The notes: generated from the letters alone by a model not told the origin. A stretch of 64,000 nt of DNA from Longimicrobium sp. (GCF_035474595.1 NZ_DATIND010000014.1:1-64000), one strand, 5' to 3'; positions 7,856 through 19,270 are shown, counted from the first letter of the stretch. A program made the numbers and translations.

Positions 7856-9711
7856 GCGTCTATCTCCGCATCCTCCGCTACCTGCGGCCGCAGCGGAGGC
7901 TCTTCGGGCTGGCCATCGTGGCCATGACCATCGACAACGCGCTCGACGCGTTCTCGTTCACGCTCCTCATCCCCTTCCTGGACCTGCTGTTCAACGGCGG
8001 GCAGACGGTGGCGCGCACCAGCCAGGCGTTCGGCGGCGGCGCGGTGGGCCGGCTGCTGCGGTGGACGGTGGGCGGGCTGGTGCAGGGGAACGAGCCGATG
8101 GTGGCGCTGCGCAACGTGGTCGCGCTCCTCTTCCTGGTCTACCTGCTGAAGAACGTTGCCAACTACATCTGGAGCGTGCTGGTCACGGTGATCGAAGGGC
8201 GGGTGACGCGCGACCTGCGCAACGACATCTACGCGCACCTGCTGCGGCTGGGCTTCCCGTTCTTCCAGCGCACGCGCGCCGGGCAGGTGATCAGCCGGGT
8301 GACCAACGACGTGGACCAGATGCGGGCGCTGGTCACCAACAATCTGGCCAAGCTGCTGTCGTCCATCATCCAGGCGCTGGTGTACGTCACCATGCTGCTG
8401 CTGCTCTCGTGGCAGCTGACGCTGGTCGCCCTCCTCTTCGTCCCGCTGACCGCCATGCTGTGGGGGCGGCTGCGCAAGCGGCTGCGCCGCGGGGTGATGA
8501 AGGTGCTGGACGCGGTGGGCGAGGTTGCCAGCCACGTGCAGGAGACGGTGAGCGGGATCCGGCTGGTGAAGGCGTCGGGGGCCGAGGCGTTCGAGGAGGA
8601 GCGCTTCCGGGCGCTGACGCGGCGCCACTACAAGGCACTGGTGCGCAACGACCGCTGGCGCAAGTTCATCCCCCCCGCCACGGAGATGATCTCGGCGGCC
8701 ACGATCCTGGCGCTGCTCTGGTACGGCACCTGGCTGGTGCTGGGGGCGCGGACGCTGACGCCGAGCGAGCTGCTGGCGGCGCTGATGTTCGCGGGGAAGC
8801 TGGCGGTGCCGGTGAAGTTCATCGGCAACTACCCGGCGCAGGTGCAGCCGGGGCTGGCCGCCGCGGAGCGCGCCTTCGAGCTGGTGGACCGGCCGATCGA
8901 GGTGATCGACCGGGCGGACGCGGCGCCGTTCCCCGGCTTCCGGCGCGAGCTGCGCTTCGAGCGCGTGGGCTTCGCGTACTCGCCCGACACGCCGGTGCTG
9001 GAGGAGATCGACCTGTCCATCCGCCCCGGCGAGGTCGTCGCCCTGGTCGGCCCCAGCGGCGCGGGAAAGAGCACGCTGGCGGACCTGGTCCCCCGCTTCC
9101 ACGACCCGACCTCCGGGCACATCACGCTGGACGGCGTGGACCTGCGCGACCTGCGGCTGGCCGAGGTGCGGGGGATCCTGGGGATCGTGACGCAGGAGAC
9201 CATCCTTTTCCACGACACCGTCCGCGCGAACATCGCCTACGGGCGCACCGACGCGCCGCAGGCCGAGGTCGAGGCAGCGGCGCGCGCGGCCAACGCGCAC
9301 GAGTTCATCGCCGCGCTGCCGAGCGGGTACGACACGGTGCTGGGGGAGAAGGGAACGCGGCTCTCGGGCGGGCAGCGGCAGCGCATCGCCATCGCCCGCG
9401 CGCTGCTGCGCAATCCCCCGCTGCTGATCCTGGACGAGGCCACCAGCGCGCTGGACACCGAGAGCGAGCGGCTGGTGCAGCAGGCCATCGACGAGGTGAT
9501 GGCGCACCGCGCGGTGCTCGTCATCGCCCACCGGCTGTCGACGGTGCGGCGCGCGGACCAGATCGTGGTGCTGGACCGCGGCCGCATCGTGGAGCGCGGC
9601 ACGCACGACGAGCTGCTGCGGCTGAACGGCGTCTACCGGCGCCTGTACGATCTCCAGTTCGCGGTCGAGGACGAGCGCGCGGAGTCGCCGCTGGTCGAGG
9701 CGGTGGACTGA
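7852..9711 (+). CDS. ABC exporter, fused permease and ATPase (MsbA-like)
   Basis: A 619-residue half-transporter that should work as a homodimer flipping lipid A-core or another lipid-linked glycan across the inner membrane. Residues about 15-310 hold six transmembrane helices with the coupling stretch SRVTNDVDQM. The ATPase has Walker A GPSGAGKST (400-408), signature RLSGGQRQR (503-511), Walker B LLILDEATS (D528/E529) and H-loop H560. The start overlaps the end of porX by 4 nt. The neighbouring glycosyltransferases and kinase-like gene fit an LPS or capsule role; substrate and direction are inferred from family and context. A class A heptamer fold-back follows the stop. Confidence 0.92.
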   Translation: MSVYLRILRYLRPQRRLFGLAIVAMTIDNALDAFSFTLLIPFLDLLFNGGQTVARTSQAFGGGAVGRLLRWTVGGLVQGNEPMVALRNVVALLFLVYLLKNVANYIWSVLVTVIEGRVTRDLRNDIYAHLLRLGFPFFQRTRAGQVISRVTNDVDQMRALVTNNLAKLLSSIIQALVYVTMLLLLSWQLTLVALLFVPLTAMLWGRLRKRLRRGVMKVLDAVGEVASHVQETVSGIRLVKASGAEAFEEERFRALTRRHYKALVRNDRWRKFIPPATEMISAATILALLWYGTWLVLGARTLTPSELLAALMFAGKLAVPVKFIGNYPAQVQPGLAAAERAFELVDRPIEVIDRADAAPFPGFRRELRFERVGFAYSPDTPVLEEIDLSIRPGEVVALVGPSGAGKSTLADLVPRFHDPTSGHITLDGVDLRDLRLAEVRGILGIVTQETILFHDTVRANIAYGRTDAPQAEVEAAARAANAHEFIAALPSGYDTVLGEKGTRLSGGQRQRIAIARALLRNPPLLILDEATSALDTESERLVQQAIDEVMAHRAVLVIAHRLSTVRRADQIVVLDRGRIVERGTHDELLRLNGVYRRLYDLQFAVEDERAESPLVEAVD

Positions 9712-9719
9712 GGGAAAAG

Positions 9720-9810
9720 AAGTCCTGAGTCCCAAGTCCTAAGTCCCAAGTGGTTTTTCCTCATCCACTTAGGACTTAGCACTTAGGACTTAGGACTTAG
9801 GACTTGGCAC
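9720..9810. repeat. Class A heptamer repeats, inverted pair
   Basis: AAGTCCT/AAGTCCC units (9720-9751) face ACTTAGG units (9766-9810), 7-bp period, separated by GGTTTTTCCTCATCC. The arms can form a hairpin of about 30 bp in the 138-bp spacer between the ABC exporter and the aminotransferase. Confidence 0.85.
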
Positions 9811-9849
9811 TGTAACCCGAATCCAACTCCCAACTTTCGTGATCGATAG

Positions 9850-10974
9850 ATGAACGTTCCGCTTCTGGACCTGAAGGAGCAGTACCGCGGCATCGCGGAC
9901 GACGTGATGCGCGCCATCCAGTCGGTGGTCGAGGACCAGCGCTTCATCCTGGGCCCCGTCGTGGACGAGTTCGAGCACGACGTGGAGCGGGCGCTGGGGG
10001 TGAAGCACGCCGTCGGCTGCGCGAGCGGCACGGACGCGCTCCTCCTCGCCCTGCGCGCCTTCGACTGCCCCGGCGCGGAGGTGGTGACCACGCCCTTCAC
10101 CTTCTTCGCGACCGCGGGGACGATCCACAACGTGGGCGCGCGGCCGGTGTTCGCCGACATCGAGCCCGACACCTTCAACCTCGACCCCGCCGCCGCCGAG
10201 GCCGCGGTGACCGGGCGCACCCGCGCGGTGATGCCCGTGCACCTCTTCGGGCAGATGGCGGACATGGCGGCGTTCATGGCCCTCGGGCGGCGGTGCGGCA
10301 TCGCGGTGATCGAGGATGCGGCGCAGGCCATCGGCGCGCGCCAGCGTGGGGCGGACGGCGCGTGGATCACCACGGGCACGCTGGGCGACGCGTGCGCCTT
10401 CTCCTTCTTCCCCACCAAGAACCTGGGCGCGTTCGGCGACGCGGGGATGACGGTGACGAACGACGACGCCACCGCCGAGCGGCTGCGCAAGCTGCGCGTG
10501 CACGGCGGGCGGCAGATGTACCACCACGAGGAGGTGGGCTACAACTCGCGGCTCGACGCGCTGCAGGCCGCCGTGCTGGCCGCCAAGCTCCCGCACCTGG
10601 AGGCGTGGAGCGCCGCCCGCCGCCGCCACGCCGCGTTCTACGATGAAGCCCTGGCCGGGATCGGCGGGCTGGCGACGCCGGTGGTGCGCGACGGCAACGA
10701 GTCCATCGTGAACCAGTACACCGTGCGCGTGCTGGACGGGAAGCGCGACGCGCTGCGCGACCACCTGACGGCGCACGGCGTCGGCTCGTCGGTCTACTAT
10801 CCCGTTCCGCTGCACCTGCAGGAGTGCTTCGCGTATCTCGGCTATCGCGAGGGGCAGTTCCCCGAGAGCGAGCGCGCCTGCCGCGAGGTGCTGTCGATCC
10901 CCGTGTACCCCGAGCTGACGGAGGCGCAGACCGGGCACGTGGCCGACACGATCCGCGCCTTCTTCGGCGCGTAG
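9850..10974 (+). CDS. DegT/DnrJ/EryC1/StrS-family sugar aminotransferase
   Basis: A 374-residue PLP enzyme starting MNVPLLDLKEQYRGI, typical for the family. The cofactor lysine is K190 in AFSFFPTKNLGAFGDAG; GCASGTDALLLALRA forms the phosphate-binding part, and the HPxR-type loop is replaced by the family's Y-N-S-R-L-D-A-L-Q-A segment. These enzymes aminate keto-sugar nucleotides for O-antigen, capsule or antibiotic sugars. It heads a run of four genes: a 19-nt gap to the first GT4, then 4-nt overlaps. No dehydrogenase or epimerase making the keto sugar is nearby, so its substrate comes from elsewhere. Confidence 0.92.
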   Translation: MNVPLLDLKEQYRGIADDVMRAIQSVVEDQRFILGPVVDEFEHDVERALGVKHAVGCASGTDALLLALRAFDCPGAEVVTTPFTFFATAGTIHNVGARPVFADIEPDTFNLDPAAAEAAVTGRTRAVMPVHLFGQMADMAAFMALGRRCGIAVIEDAAQAIGARQRGADGAWITTGTLGDACAFSFFPTKNLGAFGDAGMTVTNDDATAERLRKLRVHGGRQMYHHEEVGYNSRLDALQAAVLAAKLPHLEAWSAARRRHAAFYDEALAGIGGLATPVVRDGNESIVNQYTVRVLDGKRDALRDHLTAHGVGSSVYYPVPLHLQECFAYLGYREGQFPESERACREVLSIPVYPELTEAQTGHVADTIRAFFGA

Positions 10975-10993
10975 CCCGCCGCGCCGCCGGCCG

Positions 10994-12085
10994 ATGTTCG
11001 TCGTCGCGCACAACGGCGCGCGCATCTGGGGCGGCGCGGAGCGCGCAACGGCGGTCCTGCTGGCTGGCCTCCAGCGGCGCGGCCACCGCGTGCTCCTCCT
11101 CTGCAACGACGCCGGGGTGGCGCGCCGCGCGGCCGCGCTCGGCGTCCCCACCGAACTCCTGCCGCTGGGCGGAGATGCGATGCTCCCGCACGCGTTTCGC
11201 CTCGCGCGCCGGCTCCGGCGGCTGCGGCCGGACGCGTTCGTCGTCGGCACCTACAAGAAGCTGTTCCTGGCCGCGCTCGGCGCCCGCCTGGCGCGCGTGC
11301 CGCGCATCGTCGCGCGCGTGGGGCTGGAGACGGACACGCCGCGCTCGGCCAAGTACCGCTTCGCCCTTCCGCGCTGGGTCGATGCGGTCGTGGTGAACGC
11401 GCGCCGCATCCGCCCCGCCTTCGCCGATCTCCCCGGCTTCGCTGCCGACCGCGTCGTCGTGATCCACAACGGCGTGGAGATGCCCGTCCCCCGCGCGCCG
11501 CACGGCTCCGTCCGCGCCGCGCTCGGCATCGCCCCCGACGCGCCCGTGGTTGGCGCCGTCGCACGGCTCGCGCGGCAGAAGCGGCTCGACCGGCTCCTGC
11601 GCGCCATCTCCATCATCCCCGACCTGCACTGCATCTTGGCGGGCGATGGAGAAGAGCGCGCGGCGCTGGAATCGCTGGCGGCGGAGCTCGGCATCGCCGC
11701 GCGCGTCCACTTCCTCGGCCACCGCGACGACACCGGCGACGTGCTGGACGCGCTCGACGTCTTCGTCCTCTCCTCCGACCGCGAGGGGCTCTCCAACGCC
11801 ATGCTCGAGGCGCTCGCCGCCGGCGTCCCCGTCGTCAGCACGCCCGTGAGCGGCGCCGAGGACGCGCTGGAGCCGTTCGCGGACGGCACCGCGCCGGGCG
11901 AGATCGCGGGGTTCTCGGAAGATGAGATCGCCGCCGCGCTCCACCGCCTCCTGCGCGATCCCGAACGCCGCGCGGCGATGGAGGACGCGGCGCGGCGGCG
12001 CGCGGCGGAGCGGTTCGGGATGGATGCGATGCTGGAGCGGTGGGAGGCGGTGCTGGCCGGCCGCACGCCACCGGAGGCGCCATGA
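10994..12085 (+). CDS. Glycosyltransferase family 4
   Basis: A 363-residue GT-B enzyme. The N-terminal domain has the GARIWGGAERATAVLLAGL acceptor loop; the C-terminal domain begins near VVGAVARLARQKRLDRLL and carries the E-x7-E donor motif in DREGLSNAMLEALAAGVPVV. It retains the usual length, so it should be an active retaining transferase acting on a lipid-linked glycan at the inner membrane. It starts 19 nt after the aminotransferase and overlaps the following GT4 by 4 nt. It resembles that neighbour along its whole length, suggesting an old tandem duplication. Confidence 0.9.
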   Translation: MFVVAHNGARIWGGAERATAVLLAGLQRRGHRVLLLCNDAGVARRAAALGVPTELLPLGGDAMLPHAFRLARRLRRLRPDAFVVGTYKKLFLAALGARLARVPRIVARVGLETDTPRSAKYRFALPRWVDAVVVNARRIRPAFADLPGFAADRVVVIHNGVEMPVPRAPHGSVRAALGIAPDAPVVGAVARLARQKRLDRLLRAISIIPDLHCILAGDGEERAALESLAAELGIAARVHFLGHRDDTGDVLDALDVFVLSSDREGLSNAMLEALAAGVPVVSTPVSGAEDALEPFADGTAPGEIAGFSEDEIAAALHRLLRDPERRAAMEDAARRRAAERFGMDAMLERWEAVLAGRTPPEAP

Positions 12086-13188
12086 AGCTGGTGATCCAGA
12101 ACGGCAGCCGCGTGTGGGGCGGCAACGAGAAGTGGCTGGCCACGCTCGCGTCCGGGCTGATCGCCCGCGGGCACCAAGTCGTCGTCTCCTGCCCGCGCGG
12201 CGCCGTCCGCAACCGGCTGGGGGAGATGGGGATCGCGACCACGCCCGTCCGCCCGCGCGGCGAGCTGGACGCGGTGAGCGGGATCGCCTTCGCGCGGTGG
12301 CTGCGCCGCGAGCGGCCGGATGCGCTGCTGCTGACCTCGTGGCGCCCGCTGGCGTGGGGCGCGTGGGCCGGCCGCCGCGCGCGCGTCCCCCGCATCGCCG
12401 TGCGGCTGGGGATCGTCCGCACCTTCCCGCGCCGCGGCGGCCGCGCCCGCGCCTTCCGCCGCTGGGTGGACGCGATGATCGTGAACTCCACCGAGATCCG
12501 CGACACCTGGCTCCGCTCCGCCCCCGGCTTCCCGGCCGACCGCGTGAACCTGGTGCTGAACGGCCTCCCCGCGCGCGATGCCGAGCGCCCGAGTCTACGC
12601 GCCAGACTGCGGAACGAGCTGGGGATCGGGCCGGAGACGCTGCTCATCGGCGGCGCGGGCCACCTGGCGCCGCGAAAGGGCTTCGACCTCCTCCTCCGCG
12701 CCTTCGCCGCCGCCGATCTGGGCGACGCACGAGTGGTGATCGCGGGCGGCGGAGATCATCTAGCGGAGCTGGTGGAGATTGCGAGGGAGATGGGGATCAC
12801 GGAGCGCGTGCACTTCCTCGGGCACCGCGGCGACGGGCCGGGCGTGATCGCGGGATGCGACCTCTTCGTCGTCCCCAGCCGCAACGAGGGGATGGCGAAC
12901 GTGATGCTGGAGGCGATGGCGGCCGGCGTCCCCGTCATCGCCACCGGCATCAGCGGCGTCCGCGGCGCGCTGGAGGCGGAGCCCGGCGGCGCGCCCGCGG
13001 GATGGATCGTCCCCGCCGACGACGCCCCCGCGCTCGCCGCCGCGCTGGGCGAGGTGGCGGGCGGCGTCCGCGGGGCGTCTCCAACGATCGCCCAGCGCAC
13101 GGGCGAGGCGCTGCGCCGCATCCACGAGCGCTTCGGGGTGGAGCGGATGGTGCGCGAGTGCGAGGACATCCTCTTCGGCGGCCGATGA
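12082..13188 (+). CDS. Glycosyltransferase family 4, paralogue of the preceding gene
   Basis: A 368-residue GT-B enzyme starting MKLVIQNGSRVWGGNEKWLA at the ATG that overlaps the previous stop (ATGA). The frame is open further upstream, but the overlap and the match to the paralogue fix this start. The donor motif is RNEGMANVMLEAMAAGVPVI; the C-terminal domain starts at LLIGGAGHLAPRKGFDLLLR. Acceptor and donor are not known. It is coupled by a further 4-nt overlap to the GT9 gene downstream. Confidence 0.9.
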   Translation: MKLVIQNGSRVWGGNEKWLATLASGLIARGHQVVVSCPRGAVRNRLGEMGIATTPVRPRGELDAVSGIAFARWLRRERPDALLLTSWRPLAWGAWAGRRARVPRIAVRLGIVRTFPRRGGRARAFRRWVDAMIVNSTEIRDTWLRSAPGFPADRVNLVLNGLPARDAERPSLRARLRNELGIGPETLLIGGAGHLAPRKGFDLLLRAFAAADLGDARVVIAGGGDHLAELVEIAREMGITERVHFLGHRGDGPGVIAGCDLFVVPSRNEGMANVMLEAMAAGVPVIATGISGVRGALEAEPGGAPAGWIVPADDAPALAAALGEVAGGVRGASPTIAQRTGEALRRIHERFGVERMVRECEDILFGGR

Positions 13189-14234
13189 GCGAGCTTCGCT
13201 ACCCCGCGCGCCACGTCTGCATCGTCCTCCTCACCGGCCTGGGCGACGTGGTGCACGGCCTGCCGCTGGTGAACGCGCTGAAGGACGACGATCCCGAGCG
13301 CCGCATCACCTGGGTCGTGGAGCCGATGCCCGCGCCGCTGCTGGAGGGGCATCCGTCCATCGACCGCGTGGTCGTCTACCGCAAGAAGGACGGCCTGCGC
13401 GGCGTCGCCCGGCTGGCGCGCGACCTGGCCGCGGGCGAGCGGATCGACCTCGCGCTGAACCTGAACGTCTACACCAAGAGCGTGTGGCCCACGCTCCTCT
13501 CCCGCGCGCGCCACCGGCTGGGCTTCGACCGCGGGCGCTCGTTCGAGGGCGTGTGGCTGGCGTCCAACCACCACCTCGATCCCCGCCCGCGCGCACACAC
13601 CGCCGACATGTTCCTGGAGTTCGCGGAACACCTCGGCCTCGCCGTCCCCCACCCCGAGTGGCGCATCCGCTTCACCGATGACGAGCGGCGCGCGCAGGCG
13701 GAGTTCTTCACGCGGTTCGAGGGACGCCGCGTCGCCACCATCATCCCCGCCTCCGCCAACGCGAAGAAGGACTGGCCCGCCGAGCGCTGGGCACGCGTGG
13801 CCGATGCGCTGGCGCACGACTTCGGCTTCCGCGTGGTGCTCGCGGGCGGCCCCGGCCAGCGCGAGCAGCGTTTCGCCCGCGACATCGTCGCCGCGTCGAG
13901 CGCGAAGCCGCACTGGGCGCTCGGCGATTCCATCCGGCGGCTGGCGTGGATCGTCGCGGGGAGCAGCCTGGTGCTGGCGCCGGACACGGGGCCGGTTCAC
14001 ATCGCGCGGGCTTTCGGCGTGCCGGTGATCGGTCTCTACGGCCACACGAACCCGTGGCGCGTCGGCCCCTGGCGCAAATACCACGACCTGTGGGTGGACC
14101 GCTACACCGAGCCGGGCGAGGCGCCGGACCCGTCCAACTTCACGCCCAGGCTCGGGCGCATGGAGCGGATCACCGTCGAGGATGTCGTGGCGAAGATAGC
14201 GCTCGCCACGGAGAACCATCTTCGCAGCGCATGA
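13185..14234 (+). CDS. Glycosyltransferase family 9 (heptosyltransferase-like)
   Basis: A 349-residue GT9 enzyme starting MSELRYPARHVCIVLLTGLG at an ATG overlapping the previous stop by 4 nt. HVCIVLLTGLGDVVHGLPLV is the acceptor-side glycine loop; LAPDTGPVHIARAFGVPVIG plus YGHTNPWRVGPW is the donor site. It parallels the enzyme at 3132, including the late MERIT motif. Last gene of the aminotransferase-GT4-GT4-GT9 unit. The GC content drops sharply straight after the stop. Confidence 0.9.
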   Translation: MSELRYPARHVCIVLLTGLGDVVHGLPLVNALKDDDPERRITWVVEPMPAPLLEGHPSIDRVVVYRKKDGLRGVARLARDLAAGERIDLALNLNVYTKSVWPTLLSRARHRLGFDRGRSFEGVWLASNHHLDPRPRAHTADMFLEFAEHLGLAVPHPEWRIRFTDDERRAQAEFFTRFEGRRVATIIPASANAKKDWPAERWARVADALAHDFGFRVVLAGGPGQREQRFARDIVAASSAKPHWALGDSIRRLAWIVAGSSLVLAPDTGPVHIARAFGVPVIGLYGHTNPWRVGPWRKYHDLWVDRYTEPGEAPDPSNFTPRLGRMERITVEDVVAKIALATENHLRSA

Positions 14235-14405
14235 CCAGAAATTCCATAATTTCCAGAAATTCCAGCCTCCGCTCCTTTCGCTGCCAATAAACCTGTAAAC
14301 TGTTTCTATCATTGCGTTTGGATTTGCTATAGCGGAACTCCATTCGAGCATTAACATTGACGATCCGGTGGCAGGCTTCTACTTTCGGCAGGTAAACGGA
14401 GGGGC

Positions 14406-14434
14406 TTGCCAAAACTGCTACCGGGTGTTATACT
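14406..14434 (+). promoter_or_regulatory. Sigma-70-like promoter of the toxin-antitoxin operon
   Basis: TTGCCA (14406-14411), 17-bp spacer, TATACT (14429-14434). The -10 ends 4 nt before the ATG at 14439, so the transcript would be leaderless or nearly so. The whole 204-bp spacer upstream is AT-richer than its surroundings and holds GAAATTCCA repeats at 14240-14265, possible operator elements. Confidence 0.65.
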
Positions 14435-14438
14435 GCCA

Positions 14439-14837
14439 ATGTACAGCACGGGAGCGCGGGCGCACTTCCTCGAGTTCGTGTTCCTGCCGTCGTTCGAGCG
14501 AACGGCGCAGGGGGTTCTCTCTCCCGAAGACATCCGCGAGCTGGAGCTCACGCTGCTCCAGCAGCCGCGGGCGGGGGCGGTTCTCCGCGACACGGGCGGG
14601 GTGCGCAAGGTGCGCGCGGCCATCGAGGGCCGCGGCAAAAGCGGCAGCGCGCGGGTGGTGTACCTGTACGTCGAGGTGCGCCAGAAAATCTACCTCCTGC
14701 TCTGCTTCGCCAAGAACGAGCAGGGCAACCTCACGCCCGAGCAGAAGCGGCGCGTCCGCGAGCTCGTGGCGCAACTCCAGGCCGAGGAGGCAGCATGGCC
14801 GGCAGCGACAGCGGCAGCGCGTTCGGCGACGCGCTGA
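14439..14837 (+). CDS. RelE/HigB-type toxin
   Basis: A 132-residue protein of the type II RelE/HigB superfamily: FLEFVFLPSFERTAQGVLS at the start, GGVRKVRAAIEGRGKSGSARVV in the middle (the basic GRGKSG core) and IYLLLCFAKNEQGNLTPEQK at the end. Members cut mRNA, often on ribosomes; activity here is inferred. A TTG at 14406 in the same frame lies within the -35 box of the promoter, so the ATG at 14439 is taken. The 3' end overlaps the antitoxin gene by 43 nt, with the toxin gene first, the HigBA order. Confidence 0.85.
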   Translation: MYSTGARAHFLEFVFLPSFERTAQGVLSPEDIRELELTLLQQPRAGAVLRDTGGVRKVRAAIEGRGKSGSARVVYLYVEVRQKIYLLLCFAKNEQGNLTPEQKRRVRELVAQLQAEEAAWPAATAAARSATR

Positions 14838-15238
14838 TCGGGGCCCTCGAAGAGGCCGTGGCCTTCGAGCGCGGCGAGCTTCCCGCCGCGCGCGTCGACC
14901 GCGTCGACATCACCGCGCGGCATGCGCGCGCCACGCCGGCGCCGGCGTACACCGCCGAGCAGATCCGCGCGATCCGGCGCCGGCTCTCGCTCTCGCAGCC
15001 CGTGTTCGCGGAGATGCTGAACGTGAGCGCCAGCACCGTCCGCGCGTGGGAGCAGGGCGCGCGCGAGCCCGACGGCCCCACGCGCCGCCTCCTGCAGGTG
15101 GCCGACGTGCACCCCGAGGCGCTGACCGACGCGGTCTACGGCACCCGCGCCACCGAGTACCGCGACCGCGGCTGGCCGCGCATGGTCGCCGAGAGCCGCG
15201 TCCCTTTCGGCACCCGCCGCGACGACGATCAGAAGTAG
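14795..15238 (+). CDS. HTH-type antitoxin (HigA/NadS-like)
   Basis: A 147-residue DNA-binding antitoxin. Residues about 50-110 form an XRE-type helix-turn-helix: TAEQIRAIRRRLSLSQPVFA followed by EMLNVSASTVRAWEQGAREP. The N-terminal part FGDALIGALEEAVAFERGEL is the toxin-facing segment seen in NadS-like proteins. GAGGAGG lies 4 nt before its ATG, inside the toxin gene, giving it its own strong ribosome site, in line with the need for excess antitoxin. It probably represses the promoter at 14406. Confidence 0.85.
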   Translation: MAGSDSGSAFGDALIGALEEAVAFERGELPAARVDRVDITARHARATPAPAYTAEQIRAIRRRLSLSQPVFAEMLNVSASTVRAWEQGAREPDGPTRRLLQVADVHPEALTDAVYGTRATEYRDRGWPRMVAESRVPFGTRRDDDQK

Positions 15239-15268
15239 GAAGCCCCGCGCCGGCCGACGCGGGGCTTC
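15239..15268 (+). terminator. Hairpin after the toxin-antitoxin operon
   Basis: A perfect 11-bp stem (GAAGCCCCGCG / CGCGGGGCTTC) with an 8-nt loop starting right after the antitoxin stop. No T run follows. Confidence 0.55.
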
Positions 15269-15290
15269 ATGCATCTGTGGTGGAAAAATG

Positions 15291-15350
15291 CGCGTGAACT
15301 CGCGGCTACCACATCACGCAGTCCGCCTTCGCGGCGCCTTCGCGGACTTC
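15291..15350 (+). repeat. Class E repeat (GTGAACTCGCGGCTAC type)
   Basis: GTGAACTCGCGGCTACCACA followed by CACGCAGTCCGCCTTCGCGG; related copies at 57001 (same strand) and 58813 (opposite strand). This copy has an extra CGCCTTCGCGG duplication. Confidence 0.7.
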
Positions 15351-15396
15351 ATCGTGGCGCATGCCTGGCGCACGTGCACGGCGGCCGCATCCAGAA

Positions 15397-15414
15397 CGCA
15401 CTCCCGCACTCCCC
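15397..15414. repeat. Class B octamer, two units abutting a stop codon
   Basis: CGCACTCC CGCACTCC ending directly at the 3' end of the glucosidase gene. Confidence 0.55.
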
Positions 15415-18087
<2,673 letters not shown>

Positions 18088-18128
18088 CGGATGGTAGTGT
18101 GATCTGAAGAATTGAAGACGTGGGATCA

Positions 18129-18297
18129 GGGCGTGTTTGGCGCCGAGGCGCCAAACCGGGCTGCGCGCGCGGTAGGCAACGATACGACTGTTGCCAACCG
18201 CGCCGGGCCCCCGCCGCGCCAGGCGCCGGCGCGTTTTTCAATCATCGACGCGCGCGCGGCGGTTTCCCGGCCCTCCGGGCGCGCATCCCTCACGCGG
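18129..18297 (+). repeat. Class D repeat, R1 module alone
   Basis: Starts GCGTGTTTGGCGCCGAGGCG, whose GTTTGGCGCC/GGCGCCAAAC arms form a perfect 10-bp hairpin, then GTAGGCAACGATACGACTGT, and ends at GCGCATCCCTCACGCGG. Lies in the 412-bp spacer between the glucosidase and the SDR gene; the rest of the spacer holds only an octamer array and unrecognised sequence. Confidence 0.85.
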
Positions 18298-18450
18298 AGC
18301 CCTCCCGCCAGAGGCCACCCCGATGCGAGTCGCCGCGACCGATGCCGCGGCCGCAGTCCCGCAGGGACTTTGTGCGGTTGTTGCCCGCGAATTCCATTCG
18401 CCGGGTGGGCCGAAGCGAGCACCCGCCTTCCGGCTCCGCGCGGAAATCCA

Positions 18451-18486
18451 TCGCACTCCCGCACTCCCGCACTCCCGCACTCCCGC
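18451..18486. repeat. Class B octamer array, perfect units
   Basis: Four perfect CGCACTCC units in a row, 14 bp before the SDR stop codon. Confidence 0.85.
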
Positions 18487-18499
18487 GCGGAGCGCGGCC

Positions 18500-19270
18500 T
18501 CAATACATCGTCACCTGCTGCGTCAGCCCGCCATCCACGTAGTACGTGCTCCCGGTCACGTAGCTCGCCTCGTCGCTCGCCAGGAACACGGCGACCGAGG
18601 CGACCTCCTCCGGCTTCCCGAACCTCCCAAGCGGGATCTCGCTCACGGCATTCTTGAATGCGATGGGGTTGTCGAGCACGGTCTGGTTGATGGGCGTGGC
18701 GATCGCCCCCGGCGCGATGTTGTTGGCGGTGATCCCGTGCGGCGCCAGCTCGATGCACAGGTTCCGCATCATCATCCGGATGGCGCCCTTGCTGGCGCAG
18801 TACGAGGTGTAGTTGGGAAACGGGATGTCCTCGTGCACGCTCGAGATGAAGATCAGCCGCCCTCCCCCGCCCTGCTTCACCATCGCCCGCGCCGCCGCCT
18901 GGCTCACGTAGAAGCCGCCCTGCAGGTTCACGCCTAGCACGCGGTTCCACTCCTCGTCGGTCGTCTCCAGGAACGGCTTGTTGATCTCGATCCCCGCGTT
19001 GTTCACGGCGATGTCGATGCGCCCGAAGGCTTCCACGACGCGCGCCACCATCGCCTCCACCTGGTCGTGCTTCGACACATCCGCCTCCACGGCGATCGCG
19101 TTCGCGCCGAAGCCCGCGACGGCCGCCTCGGCCGCGTCCCGGTCCTTCGGCGAGCCGGGGCGGAAGTTCACCGCCACGCGCGCCCCCTCCGCAGCGAAGC
19201 GCGCCGCGATCCCCGCCCCGATGCCGCTGCTGGCGCCGGTGACGAGCGCGACCTTGTCCTTCAGACGCAT
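18500..19270 (-). CDS. Short-chain dehydrogenase/reductase, glucose-1-dehydrogenase-like
   Basis: A 256-residue classical SDR. Cofactor motif TGASSGIGAG (11-20), NNAG (90-93), catalytic S143/S144, Y157-x3-K161 (SYCASKGAI). R37 and the FRPGS loop after the second strand suggest NADP preference. The C-terminus GSTYYVDGGLTQQVTMY fits glucose-1-dehydrogenase-like members, which oxidise aldoses, but the SDR family is too broad to name a substrate. GGGAGGG lies 7 nt before the ATG. Monocistronic; the next gene upstream is the divergently placed peptide at 19572. Confidence 0.92.
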   Translation of the reverse strand: MRLKDKVALVTGASSGIGAGIAARFAAEGARVAVNFRPGSPKDRDAAEAAVAGFGANAIAVEADVSKHDQVEAMVARVVEAFGRIDIAVNNAGIEINKPFLETTDEEWNRVLGVNLQGGFYVSQAAARAMVKQGGGGRLIFISSVHEDIPFPNYTSYCASKGAIRMMMRNLCIELAPHGITANNIAPGAIATPINQTVLDNPIAFKNAVSEIPLGRFGKPEEVASVAVFLASDEASYVTGSTYYVDGGLTQQVTMY

